From NCBI GenBank assembly GCA_947493175.1, contig CANLQD010000003.1, forward strand, positions 682,001 to 746,000: 64,000 nt of DNA, read 5' to 3'. A program made the position numbers and the translations under genes. Below the pieces are notes generated by a model, which was given only the letters and a program-made list of their open reading frames with translations, did no database searches and had not been told where the DNA came from. How positions within the stretch are numbered: position 1 is the first letter of the stretch; each line of letters opens with the position of its first letter. Source of the DNA: an uncultured Flavobacteriaceae bacterium (GTDB taxonomy: Bacteria; Bacteroidota; Bacteroidia; Flavobacteriales; Flavobacteriaceae). Below are positions 1-8,066 of this stretch, one piece after another.

Positions 1-1311
1 TAACCGTACAACAATGGCACCTAATTTTAGCTTAGCAATAGAAAGCTGTTCTCTTAAATCGGTAATGGTAAAGTAGTTGAAATACTCAGGCATAACTGGA
101 AGGAGAATGTTCTGTACATCACCATCCGGCAACCAAAATTTTGTAGTATTGACGACATAATCTAATTGAATCAAATGTTTGGAAAGCAAATCATTTCTGG
201 TAATCCAAGGATATGATATTACCGAACCCGGAAGTTTTCTTTTCTCGATAGGAGAAGAGGTAAGCAGTTCGAGCTCGGGAGTAAATTTATTACTTCCGTA
301 ATAGGTCCATCTTTTTTTGTTTAATCCCTTGGCCAATGCCAAAGGGTATCGTTGGAGGTTTTTACGGGTCTGAATTACATAATCACTTTTTTTAACGGTA
401 GTTTCTTCCTCATGAGCATCAAACTTATCGCACATATACGGGACACTTCCCCCTAAAAAGCAAACCTCATTACGGTCTATTTCCAAATTGGCGTACCCTC
501 TCAGAAATTCTTCACCTCCATTACGCTCAATAGTTTTTATGAGGTTCTTTACTTCATGATTTTCAACGTGCTTTCGATTGATTTTAATGTAATTGTAAAC
601 TTCCTTAAACGAACCGGACAAACCGCTATTAGATTCAAAAAAGGCATTGATGAATTCTTGAAATTCCTTACCACGTTTAAATAACGGTTCGTTAGTGGAG
701 AAAAAATAGCGATTGTTGTAGTTGCTCTTTATGGTCTTTGGCAGTTCGTCGCCGATGGTAAAAAAGCCCGTATAAGGAGAAGTGCCTGCAATGATAGTAT
801 TGTCGAGGTAAATTAGTGCAAATTCGTTAAAGGCATGCCCTATTCCGTTTGTTTTAAATCTACTGGCGTTGTTGTAGTTGTTGATGAATATTTTTAAGGT
901 TTCTGCAAATGTTTTTATACCCTGATTATGGCTTTTCAACAACTCGTTTAACTCTTCTTTCTTCCAAATTTCAACTGCGATACGGCCTCTTAATTTCAAG
1001 GTTTCATAACTGAATAGAAGTTCAAAAATATCCAAACAGTTTGATATGTAATTGTGATAGGTGGTATTGCCAGATAAAGCTGATACATTATTGTTTTCGC
1101 TAGTGTATGCTTTATTAATGAATGAAAAAGAAGTTTCAAATAAATGCATTTGGGCAAAAGGGGAAGGAATTGAAGTTACGGGCACTTCCAACTTCCCCAT
1201 ATTATCCGTAATGTCAGCAATTTTACCTTCGTCATACGGGTTATTTGCAAATTGCCCCCACCCAGTTTCACTAATGGTCTGTTCTTTTATTAAACTTAAC
1301 TTATGTGGCAT
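1..1311 (-). CDS. Large uncharacterised protein of the tubulin-like operon (C-terminus outside window)
   Basis: An uninterrupted reading frame runs from an ATG at 1309-1311 to the left edge, giving 437 residues without a stop, so the gene is incomplete here. It starts 23 nt after the stop of the tubulin-like gene, on the same strand, and is the last visible gene of operon B. The protein begins MPHKLSLIKEQ, has no signal peptide and no clear membrane segment, and is rich in Asn, Lys, Phe and Tyr; it looks cytoplasmic and mostly folded. I recognise no catalytic motif and cannot assign a family. Its conserved spacing after the tubulin-like gene suggests a partner or effector of that protein; this is inference. 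The reading frame is certain, the function unknown. Confidence 0.85.
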   Translation of the reverse strand, partial: MPHKLSLIKEQTISETGWGQFANNPYDEGKIADITDNMGKLEVPVTSIPSPFAQMHLFETSFSFINKAYTSENNNVSALSGNTTYHNYISNCLDIFELLFSYETLKLRGRIAVEIWKKEELNELLKSHNQGIKTFAETLKIFINNYNNASRFKTNGIGHAFNEFALIYLDNTIIAGTSPYTGFFTIGDELPKTIKSNYNNRYFFSTNEPLFKRGKEFQEFINAFFESNSGLSGSFKEVYNYIKINRKHVENHEVKNLIKTIERNGGEEFLRGYANLEIDRNEVCFLGGSVPYMCDKFDAHEEETTVKKSDYVIQTRKNLQRYPLALAKGLNKKRWTYYGSNKFTPELELLTSSPIEKRKLPGSVISYPWITRNDLLSKHLIQLDYVVNTTKFWLPDGDVQNILLPVMPEYFNYFTITDLREQLSIAKLKLGAIVVRL

Positions 1312-1334
1312 AGCTTGTTTTGTTGTTTTTGATA

Positions 1335-2870
1335 CTAAAGTGAAAAGCGTTCATCGATTATTTTAGAGATACCTAGATTCAATAGCTCACTTACCATACG
1401 CTCTTTGTTACTGTATTGATTCGCGATAAGGTCTTTGCTTATTTTTGAAAATTCTTCATCGTATTTAATTCGGTCTTTAAAGAAAAAATTAGAGCTGTCT
1501 TTTGCAGGAATTGCCGTAACCAATGTGAATAGTTTTTTCTCGTCTACTATCAGTTTTGCCATTTGGGCACCACCTATATCTTTGTCTAGGTCTGTTTTGT
1601 TCCGAATTATGGATAAATCAAATGGAAGAAATTTTCGGTCGTGCCTATCTGCTGATAATTCATACAACCACCTGTAATAATAGCGACTGGCAAAAGATGC
1701 CATATCGCCATAAAATCGCTGTTTTTCATAATTATTGGCAAGTTTCAACTCGTTTCTCCAGGCTAGCTTATCATTCTTTAAAGCATGAGCCATAAAATTT
1801 GAAACGTAGATATTATAATGGTGAAAGCATAAAAACCGTTTGATATTCTCGTCGTTTCTAAGATGCTTTAGATGTAATGTGCCCGTATCTGAGGTAATGC
1901 CATATTCAAAAAATTTGGAGGACTGGGCAAGGTCTTCAATGGTTCCGGCATTGGGTTCGTAATCCATAAACTCAACAATGGAAGAGGCCGCTGTAAGCTC
2001 AATAAAATTGGCAGGATTCTTTTGCTCTAAGCCTCCATCAAAATTTTCATAATTACTTTGCCTTGTATCACCTACATAGAACATGGCATTGACCAACTGT
2101 TTTAAGTTACGGTTGTAATACGATAAGGCCGCTTTGGTTTTGGTAATAAAAGTGCTCGAATTAATGGCGCTTTCCCCATTATTGAATTTTTCAACATCGA
2201 CCTGAAAATAGGGGAGTACCGATACACCACCAATGATGGCATTGTTGATAAACGATTTATTATTCATGCCGCTGGTTTCATCTCTAAATACGTTCATGAG
2301 CAACGGAAAACCGGCGGCACCAGTACCCCCGAAAATAGAACTGATGACGAAGATTCTATCGTTCTCTTTAAAATCTTGGGTAAACTCCTTGAATTCTGAA
2401 GATTCCACCACATTTTTTAGAACAACGCTTCCCACATTTGGGTTTCCTAAAAACCCCTTTTCCAAGGGCATATCTTTGTTCTTATTGCTATAGAGGAGGT
2501 CAAATAGGCCTTTTGTTTTTCCAAATCCTTTAGAGCTTAAAGCATTGTAATCAATCATTTCTCGAAGCGTTCCATAGTCCGTTCCGCTAATGTTTAATTC
2601 TTTGGGCGGCATAATTTGGGTTCTAAAAAAATGACCCTGCGATTCCTCTTCAGGAACACCATCAAATATGGCCTTATGAATGTTATTGTACGTTTTTATA
2701 GTGTTTCTGCACTTTTCTACATCGCCGTTATTGATATCGGTATCAATAATCATAGGGATGATTTTCTCGGTATTCATTTTCATGCCCGTGGCAAGCAACA
2801 TGGTCAAAGAATTAAGGACTCTTGAACCCGTACCGCCAATAGCGAATAGATATAATTTTGATTTTGACAT
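1335..2870 (-). CDS. Tubulin/FtsZ-like GTP-binding protein
   Basis: A 511-aa protein with the layout of the tubulin/FtsZ superfamily. An N-terminal Rossmann-type strand and loop read LYLFAIGGTGSRVL (residues 6-19), followed by an IIDTD strand end (41-45). The tubulin-type signature loop appears as FGGTGAAG (180-187) after a hydrophobic strand, comparable with GGGTG[ST]G in tubulin and FtsZ. It matches neither FtsZ nor eukaryotic tubulin over its length and is closer in style to the 'tubulin-like' family (Pfam Tubulin_2), from memory of the family. No signal peptide or membrane segment, so it is probably cytoplasmic. It sits 4 nt after a four-TM protein and upstream of a large unassigned protein. 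GTP binding and polymerisation are expected from the motifs but not shown. The superfamily call is fairly sure, the role is not. Confidence 0.75.
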   Translation of the reverse strand: MSKSKLYLFAIGGTGSRVLNSLTMLLATGMKMNTEKIIPMIIDTDINNGDVEKCRNTIKTYNNIHKAIFDGVPEEESQGHFFRTQIMPPKELNISGTDYGTLREMIDYNALSSKGFGKTKGLFDLLYSNKNKDMPLEKGFLGNPNVGSVVLKNVVESSEFKEFTQDFKENDRIFVISSIFGGTGAAGFPLLMNVFRDETSGMNNKSFINNAIIGGVSVLPYFQVDVEKFNNGESAINSSTFITKTKAALSYYNRNLKQLVNAMFYVGDTRQSNYENFDGGLEQKNPANFIELTAASSIVEFMDYEPNAGTIEDLAQSSKFFEYGITSDTGTLHLKHLRNDENIKRFLCFHHYNIYVSNFMAHALKNDKLAWRNELKLANNYEKQRFYGDMASFASRYYYRWLYELSADRHDRKFLPFDLSIIRNKTDLDKDIGGAQMAKLIVDEKKLFTLVTAIPAKDSSNFFFKDRIKYDEEFSKISKDLIANQYSNKERMVSELLNLGISKIIDERFSL

Positions 2871-2874
2871 GGTA

Positions 2875-3264
2875 TTAAAATTTTACGGGATAGTATTTTG
2901 AAAAAATAGAAAAGCGCTTAAATACAAGGGAGAACAGAAAGTACAGCACAAAACCGTACAGGGCATTTATAATGGTAAATAGCCATATTTCATAATAGAA
3001 TTCCCCAAAAACGGATAATTCGAAAACCTGAAAACCTTCTAATAGAAGCGTAATAATAAAAATGGTAATAAGGTTATATACTCCAAATAGAAACCAGCTG
3101 CCCATGCTAGAGAATCGCATACTTTTTCTTCCTAAAAGAAGGTAGAAAATAGAAAGGTAGAGCAGGGTAGAGAAGGCCAGCACCATAAAACCTATGGTAA
3201 ATCCTTTTTCATACCATAATTGAAAATGTTTGGTACTGTCGAATAAGAAGTAAAAATTTTCCAT
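2875..3264 (-). CDS. Four-TM membrane protein of the tubulin-like operon
   Basis: A 129-aa very hydrophobic protein with about four predicted membrane segments (roughly residues 20-45, 55-78, 88-112 and a last one near 95-118), short loops and a basic C-terminus (FKRFSIFSKYYPVKF). I see no enzymatic motif. The gene starts 2 nt after the stop of the YidD/vWA-like gene and ends 4 nt before the tubulin-like start, so it is tightly coupled to both. A membrane anchor or pore for the operon's proteins is the simplest reading, by inference from context only. The tight packing makes it convincing as a gene despite no family match. Confidence 0.75.
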   Translation of the reverse strand: MENFYFLFDSTKHFQLWYEKGFTIGFMVLAFSTLLYLSIFYLLLGRKSMRFSSMGSWFLFGVYNLITIFIITLLLEGFQVFELSVFGEFYYEIWLFTIINALYGFVLYFLFSLVFKRFSIFSKYYPVKF

Positions 3265-3266
3265 AA

Positions 3267-4844
3267 TTAATTTTGTTTTGTTCTTAGGAGTTTGAATTCT
3301 AATAAAGCTGGGGTATCTCGGTATGCTTTGTCAAAAGCATCCGTGATAAAATGGAAGGCAAAAGTTTTATGTTCTAAAGTTTCTGCGGGTACCTGATAAT
3401 CGTCTGTTAGGTGAGTTGCTTTAAACCAGGTGGACGGGGGGGTTTTTAGAGAAAAGGTAATTTCTGTAGTTGCCACATCCATATCAAATAGTGTTGGTTG
3501 TAGAAAATGGGTAAAGCCATTGCCTTCACTACCTTTTAGTTCGTTTTTAGTTTTTGTCTCTAAGGCAGTTGTATTGGTTAAATGAGAAGGTAAAATTTCA
3601 TAGTTCTCAACACTCATAAACAGATTCTTAAAAAAGGAGGGCTGTTTTTCTAAATTGACTCCGATTGTAAATTGAACAGGACGTTCTGGTTCCACTTCAT
3701 GTATGATTACGGTATTACTGTCAGGGTAAAGAGATATTTTACCGTTTGCGGGTTTTCCTAAAATAGCATGAAGCACATCATCCATTGAAATATTATAGGC
3801 GTATGCTTTATCATAGTCTTCAAAAAGATTCTGAGATAGGAGCTCCTCCACTAATTGTTTGTCCCCTAATACCCAGATATAAAAAGGCCTGTTTTTTAAG
3901 ATTGTATTATAGTACGGTCTTGCACTATGGCTGTAGCTTCCCGTATTTTTTCGGTCATAGTAATAGGTGCCATTAAAATCACTCAGGTACTTAAATACTG
4001 CAACAGCTGCATCTGGTTTCTTAATAAGATGGCCGTATATTTTGGTGGTGACCGAAGACCCCTGAGCCATGGTATTACTTTTACCCAAATCTAAAATACA
4101 GTCAGATACCAGAATGCTAATCGCATTTGACTGCAATGAATCTATAATAGGCCCGAATATATTTTGAAGTTGTGATGACTTCCCATTTAGTAAGTTTCCA
4201 TTACGTAGTTGACCATTAAAATGTTCTTTGCTTTGCACATACTTCCTTGGAGAATCACTTACCGTATATATTGTGGTTATGTCATCATATCGGTTATCCA
4301 AATCGGTAATCAAATATGATACGACATCCTTTAACGGGTAATTACCAAGTTCACTAACATTTACATAGCCTTTCATGCTAACAGAAGTTTCTAAGAAAAA
4401 ATCTATTTTCTCCAACTTGGGTTTTACACCGGAAGGCGGTGCATATGGAACAAATTCAAATTGATGTTTTTTAGTACAACCAAGCAAAAACAGACTTAGT
4501 ACCGCAATGCTCAATCTGACATTCGTTTTATATCTATTATTTTTTACCTTTTCACTTAACATTTCAATCGTTTTCAAAATTCGTTGGTTAATTTCTGTAG
4601 ACTTAAATACTTCGTTTCGAGCAGAAATCAATAATTTGCCTTCCTTGCCATTTATGATATAGTAGCCTGGTCTGCAATGTTTAAATCGGTAGCGAAGTGC
4701 CTTTAGACCTTGTACCAGTCCATCTTCTTTGGTGATGTCAAACACATAGTGAGAGCAGCTTTTTTTAAAAAGGCATTTGTTTCTTTTTTTAGGGGGAATT
4801 AAAAGCCAATAGCCTTTGATAAGCCATAAGAGTAGTATGCTCAT
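3267..4844 (-). CDS. YidD-like domain fused to a vWA-like exported or anchored domain
   Basis: The start is taken at ATG 4842-4844, which overlaps the upstream stop as ATGA; a longer frame to 4910 would lie inside that gene. The product is 525 aa. Residues 1-65 resemble YidD (membrane insertion efficiency factor): Cys24, then CSHY at 30-33, and Cys57-R-P-G. After a linker comes a hydrophobic stretch ending LFLLGC (about 111-123), which looks like an internal lipobox or a membrane segment. Residues 146-255 look von Willebrand A-like: a strand with DFFLETSVSMKGY (148-160), where E-T-S-V-S replaces the usual DxSxS, and a later strand SILVSDCILDLG (243-254). The C-terminal 250 residues are unassigned. 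Residue Met95 could begin a separate lipoprotein from the same frame. I know of no described YidD-vWA fusion; the domain calls are by eye. Confidence 0.7.
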   Translation of the reverse strand: MSILLLWLIKGYWLLIPPKKRNKCLFKKSCSHYVFDITKEDGLVQGLKALRYRFKHCRPGYYIINGKEGKLLISARNEVFKSTEINQRILKTIEMLSEKVKNNRYKTNVRLSIAVLSLFLLGCTKKHQFEFVPYAPPSGVKPKLEKIDFFLETSVSMKGYVNVSELGNYPLKDVVSYLITDLDNRYDDITTIYTVSDSPRKYVQSKEHFNGQLRNGNLLNGKSSQLQNIFGPIIDSLQSNAISILVSDCILDLGKSNTMAQGSSVTTKIYGHLIKKPDAAVAVFKYLSDFNGTYYYDRKNTGSYSHSARPYYNTILKNRPFYIWVLGDKQLVEELLSQNLFEDYDKAYAYNISMDDVLHAILGKPANGKISLYPDSNTVIIHEVEPERPVQFTIGVNLEKQPSFFKNLFMSVENYEILPSHLTNTTALETKTKNELKGSEGNGFTHFLQPTLFDMDVATTEITFSLKTPPSTWFKATHLTDDYQVPAETLEHKTFAFHFITDAFDKAYRDTPALLEFKLLRTKQN

Positions 4845-5074
4845 TTTTTTTGAAAAACGACCATTTGTTTGTTGGTTGTATGACCTGGGGTTGCTCCCAA
4901 ACCAAAACAACCGCTTTCACCAGAAACATAGGCTGAAATGACTTCGACTCGTATGAACTTCCAGCCTTGAACATCGTAATGATTTATAAATTTTTCAAGA
5001 TAATCGGATGCATCTTTTGTGGAAGATGCCTTTAAATCTAAGTTTGGTTCTAACGGTACTACCTTGTATTCCAT
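4841..5074 (-). CDS. DUF4177-like small protein, first gene of operon B
   Basis: A 77-aa protein beginning MEYKVVPLEP and ending in a strand, MVVFQKK. The pattern of an initial Y-K-V-V strand, an amphipathic helix (SDYLEKFINHYDVQGW) and a GW-x-F/L strand is that of DUF4177-type proteins. Longer starts (ATG at 5098, TTG at 5113) are less likely because a TAGGTTTG -7 box at 5099-5106 places the transcription start near 5092, downstream of both. That leaves ATG 5074 with a leader of about 18 nt. The gene overlaps the next by 4 nt (ATGA), implying translational coupling. Function unknown; it is the promoter-proximal member of the tubulin-like operon. Confidence 0.65.
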   Translation of the reverse strand: MEYKVVPLEPNLDLKASSTKDASDYLEKFINHYDVQGWKFIRVEVISAYVSGESGCFGLGATPGHTTNKQMVVFQKK

Positions 5075-5098
5075 TTTCAGTTGATTTTGGTTCTGCAT

Positions 5099-5143
5099 CA
5101 AACCTAAAGACAATCAACATCAATACCTTACAGATATCCGTAA
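5099..5143 (-). promoter_or_regulatory. Operon B promoter: TAGGTTTG box plus dyad operator
   Basis: On the minus strand a TAGGTTTG box (5099-5106) matches the Bacteroidota -7 consensus TAnnTTTG. Exactly 21 nt upstream lies a dyad, TTACAGATATCCGTAA on the plus strand (5128-5143). The same pair with the same spacing occurs before operon A (8,493-8,537). The dyad is centred about 43 nt upstream of the expected start site, a typical place for an activator. The adjacent two-component response regulator is the obvious candidate binder; this is inference. Confidence 0.6.
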
Positions 5144-5145
5144 AG

Positions 5146-5176
5146 CAAAAAAGAACAGCTTTTGAGCTGTTCTTTT
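5146..5176 (-). terminator. Terminator of operon A
   Basis: A perfect 10-bp stem (AAGAACAGCT at 5151-5160, AGCTGTTCTT at 5165-5174) with a 4-nt loop. A-run on the left and T-run on the right make it usable in both directions; on the minus strand it follows the stop at 5202 and separates operon A from the promoter of operon B. Confidence 0.8.
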
Positions 5177-5201
5177 CGCGTGTTTATAGTTTAAATAATA
5201 G

Positions 5202-5420
5202 TTAATCTTCCCAGCCACAAAGTGTTTTTTTCATTTCTTTTGCTTTTTTCAGCGTAACCTTGTATACTTTCGTAGAGCAACGCGAAAGCCCTCGGCATGT
5301 TTTTGTGTAATGATATCGTTTACTGCCTTTTCCTTTGCAGATATAGACCTTGGTTTCAATGGTAGTTATAGTTTGAGCAAATAAAAATAGAGTAGTAATT
5401 AAAGCTACGAATGTTTTCAT
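5202..5420 (-). CDS. Small exported Cys-rich protein
   Basis: A 72-aa protein with an N-terminal signal peptide (MKTFVALITTLFLFAQTITT) and a mature part of about 50 residues with the pattern VYICKGKGSKRYHYTKTC, then CRGLSRC-type spacing and a final TLCGWED. The Cys/His spacing suggests a small metal-binding or disulfide-bonded fold; similar short modules occur in Bacteroidota exported proteins and next to nucleases, from memory. The start overlaps the preceding gene's stop as ATGA, so it is translationally coupled, and it is the last gene of operon A, followed by a strong terminator. Function unknown. Confidence 0.7.
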   Translation of the reverse strand: MKTFVALITTLFLFAQTITTIETKVYICKGKGSKRYHYTKTCRGLSRCSTKVYKVTLKKAKEMKKTLCGWED

Positions 5421-6349
5421 CTTTGACTCTGATATAGTTTTCTAATATTTCTGGCGGACTCCAAATTCCAATTGAAGAGAATAACATTGTCCAGACATTT
5501 TATTGCCCATTCAATTGTTTGGTCAGAATTAGGTTCCTTTTTTATTACAGTAATAGCATCGATAAATAATTCGGTAGCTTCAGATTCCTTGCCAATCATC
5601 AATAAGGCCAGCCCTTTGTTTACCAAAACGTACCCAAGTTTATATTCTAAAATTGCTTTGTCACAGTATTCAATACATTTTTCATATTCTCTATTGTTAT
5701 AATGTGACATTGCTAAATTTCCATACAATTCAGCTTTTTGTTGGTTTTCCGTTTTTTCGATTATCGTTCTCTCTTCAACAATCGCTACCACCTCAATATT
5801 TATGTTAAGTCCGGTGGAAGTGCTAGGGTTTTTAATACCAAGGTACCACGTTCCAGATGTTATGTCATCAATTTGAACTACGGCCTCTTTAGTACTTTGT
5901 ACTGTACCTTCGGGGTAAAAAGAATATGAGCCACCATAATTATCGTATTTTTCCATGAACCCTTTTATATTGGCATTATCGCATAAATAAATGTCAACAT
6001 TTGCTTCTCCCGTTGGTACTTTGATTCCCGATGCGATTGTAGATGTTAATGTACTTGCGTCCGTAAGTAATGCTGCCAGTTGTAAACCCAATTTTAGATT
6101 TTTCGTTCCACTTTTTCCTTTACTCGTAGAAAAGCTATAATACCATTCTACTGTGTTTGGGGGCAAGTCAACCTTAATCGAAGTTCTAGATGCTCCGCTA
6201 AACGAAGCTCTAAACCCACCTTTTAAATAAAGTGACCTATTCTGGATTAAGATTTTCTCAACTCTCTTTGTCTTGAATTGTTGAGAGAACCCGAATGCGA
6301 GATTTAGAATAAAAACTAAAAATGCTAATAAAAATTTAGTCTTCTTCAT
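5417..6349 (-). CDS. Exported protein with C-terminal TPR repeats
   Basis: A 310-aa protein with a clear signal peptide (MKKTKFLLAFLVFILNLAFGFSQ). Residues 25-190 form a beta-rich unassigned domain (Ser/Thr/Gly-rich; TSIKVDLPPNTVEWYYSFS near 55-75). The last 110 residues contain TPR-like helices (LYGNLAMSHYNNREYEKCIEYCDKAI near 210-235, followed by LGYVLVNKGLALLMIGKESEA). It likely acts in the periplasm or on the surface as a protein-interaction platform. It overlaps the upstream nuclease-like gene by 14 nt and the downstream gene by 4 nt, so it is embedded in operon A. No enzymatic function can be read from it. Confidence 0.75.
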   Translation of the reverse strand: MKKTKFLLAFLVFILNLAFGFSQQFKTKRVEKILIQNRSLYLKGGFRASFSGASRTSIKVDLPPNTVEWYYSFSTSKGKSGTKNLKLGLQLAALLTDASTLTSTIASGIKVPTGEANVDIYLCDNANIKGFMEKYDNYGGSYSFYPEGTVQSTKEAVVQIDDITSGTWYLGIKNPSTSTGLNINIEVVAIVEERTIIEKTENQQKAELYGNLAMSHYNNREYEKCIEYCDKAILEYKLGYVLVNKGLALLMIGKESEATELFIDAITVIKKEPNSDQTIEWAIKCLDNVILFNWNLESARNIRKLYQSQR

Positions 6350-7388
6350 AATAATCTATTGTCTTAAGCAACTCATTTTCAAACTCATATACATCATCTA
6401 TGGTTTCAATAATCTCTCTACGTTCATTTTTATTTTCATCAATTAGTCCTATGTATTTTGTAGTGGCATTAAGATGCAGTCGGCAAAGTGGTTTACGATT
6501 GTTATCGTCCAAAAGAATTCCAAAATAGGACTGTGTATCACGATATACAATGCGGTTAATCGCTAGTTTTCTTCGTAATATGGCCACCACAATACGAAAG
6601 CCTTCCAGTTCCTCTTCCGTGGTTTCTATTTTGCTTATTTCTTCCGGTTCTTGTACTTCTTCCTGTTGCTGTTCCGCCTCTTTATTTAAGGCGGAGTTTA
6701 AACGGTCGTTTACTTTGTCGCTAATGGTTTGTATAAAAGCTTTGCCCACTAAATCGGTGAATTCTTCCATTACACGTTTGGTGAGAATACCTGAATGTAC
6801 TTCCTTGGCAAACAACTTTACAAAATCTGGCGAAGGTTGCTGAAGTTGCTCTGCAATCAGCTTTTTTATCTCTTTGGTGTATTTTAATGCGCTGGCATTA
6901 TCTACTATTTTTTCAACATCAAAGTTGGATTTGTGAAATTTGGTAATTTCATGAACCGTACTTTCCTTTAGTTTGGTGATGTCGAACTCCAAAAAAGGTT
7001 TTTCATCCATTTTGTTAGCGGCTTCCAAATCGGTATAAAATTGATATTCAATTCCGTTTGTCAACAGGGCAAATCGTGTTTTTGAAGCATGAAAATAGCG
7101 GAACAATTGGGAGTTGTGCGCATTGAGATTTTCTTTCCAGTTCTTACATTCAATAATGATGATTGGTTGCTCGTTTTGAAAGATGGCATAGTCTACTTTT
7201 TCACCTTTTTTAAGTCCAATGTCGGCGGTAAATTCTGGTACTACTTCGGTAGGATTAAAAGTGTCATACCCTAACAGATTTATAAACGGAAGCACAAAAG
7301 CATGCTTGGTAGATTCTTCGGTATCTATTTTGTCTTTAAGTTTCCCGATTTTTTCGGCTAGGGCTTTTAGTTGCGGTTGGAGTTGCAT
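6336..7388 (-). CDS. PD-(D/E)XK nuclease-like protein (HsdR N-terminal type)
   Basis: A 350-aa protein resembling the N-terminal nuclease domain of type I restriction subunit R. Visible are a helix with ESTKHAFVLPFINLLGYD (24-41), an acidic residue in VVPEF, KVDYAIF as the Asp strand (about 64-70) and IIIIECKNW (about 76-84) carrying the E-x-K. The middle is helical, with an E/Q-rich linker near 235-255, and the C-terminal 90 residues form a separate small domain. There are no helicase motifs, so this is a stand-alone protein, not a full HsdR. Stand-alone members are common and mostly uncharacterised. It lies in operon A between a 97-aa anchored protein and an exported TPR protein. DNA cleavage is plausible from the intact D and ExK residues but unproven. 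Confidence 0.75.
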   Translation of the reverse strand: MQLQPQLKALAEKIGKLKDKIDTEESTKHAFVLPFINLLGYDTFNPTEVVPEFTADIGLKKGEKVDYAIFQNEQPIIIIECKNWKENLNAHNSQLFRYFHASKTRFALLTNGIEYQFYTDLEAANKMDEKPFLEFDITKLKESTVHEITKFHKSNFDVEKIVDNASALKYTKEIKKLIAEQLQQPSPDFVKLFAKEVHSGILTKRVMEEFTDLVGKAFIQTISDKVNDRLNSALNKEAEQQQEEVQEPEEISKIETTEEELEGFRIVVAILRRKLAINRIVYRDTQSYFGILLDDNNRKPLCRLHLNATTKYIGLIDENKNERREIIETIDDVYEFENELLKTIDYYEED

Positions 7389-7390
7389 GA

Positions 7391-7684
7391 TTATAGACCT
7401 ATTTTATTAGCTTCCTCTTTTTCTATTTCTTTCCATTTTTTATAATTTGCTTCATCATTGGCTTGTAAAAATGCAGCAGCGACGTAACTTGCTTGTGTAT
7501 AGGCATCTAGGTCCGAACCGCTTCTTTTGGCAATTTCATATTGCTTTATAGCATCTTCTGCTACCTGAACTTCAATTTTATTTATTTCTATTTCGGCATG
7601 GCTTTCCAGCCCACTTCCATAGAAATATCCAATAAAAACAATGACCCCAATTATTATTAAAACAGCTTTAAATATTTTTTTCAT
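7391..7684 (-). CDS. Small membrane-anchored protein
   Basis: A 97-aa protein with one N-terminal membrane segment (IFKAVLIIIGVIVFIGYFYG, residues 4-23) and a helical, charged remainder (EIEINKIEVQVAEDAIKQYEIAKRSG, then NYKKWKEIEKEEANKIGL). This looks like a single-pass protein with its C-terminal part outside the inner membrane, or a cleaved signal. The gene ends 2 nt before the nuclease-like start and begins 5 nt after the previous stop, consistent with operon A membership. No family recognised. Confidence 0.65.
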   Translation of the reverse strand: MKKIFKAVLIIIGVIVFIGYFYGSGLESHAEIEINKIEVQVAEDAIKQYEIAKRSGSDLDAYTQASYVAAAFLQANDEANYKKWKEIEKEEANKIGL

Positions 7685-7689
7685 TTTGG

Positions 7690-8049
7690 TTAATTTTTAG
7701 TAGAAATTGCCTCTTTAAATATTTTATTGAAGAAAATCGTGACTTCTGTTTCCTTTCCTTTTGAAGCAACATACTCCAATCCTAAAGCTTCTAATTCTCC
7801 AACAACAAAACCTCTTTTGATTAATGATTTTGAATTTGGATTACTCTTTAGGTTTCGAACTTTTTTCAACCAAATATGATATGGCCCTCCAGTTGCAAAT
7901 CCATATTTTTTAAAGTCATTATTGTCTTTGAAATTTTTCAGTTCCTGATATAAAGATTTGAATTCGTCAAACACTTCAGTTTGACTAGTCTGTGCTATAG
8001 AAAAGTTTGTAGCCATAAAAAATAAGAAGAGTATTATTCTTGCTTTCAT
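7690..8049 (-). CDS. Small exported protein, unknown function
   Basis: A 119-aa protein starting MKARIILFLFFMATNFSIAQ, a clear signal peptide. That is why the ATG at 8049 is preferred over an upstream in-frame ATG at 8076, which would put nine residues before the signal and overlap the preceding gene. The mature part is helical and Lys/Phe-rich with a conserved-looking centre, KKYGFATGGPYHIWLKKVRNL. It has no Cys and no recognised domain. Member of operon A, between the GIY-YIG-like gene and a small anchored protein. Confidence 0.65.
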   Translation of the reverse strand: MKARIILFLFFMATNFSIAQTSQTEVFDEFKSLYQELKNFKDNNDFKKYGFATGGPYHIWLKKVRNLKSNPNSKSLIKRGFVVGELEALGLEYVASKGKETEVTIFFNKIFKEAISTKN

Positions 8050-8066
8050 TTTTGAAGTTTTATAAA

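Noticed and set aside
4845..4910. Upstream extension of the YidD/vWA-like gene
   Set aside because: It lies inside the preceding gene; the ATGA overlap gives a better start and the YidD module begins right there.
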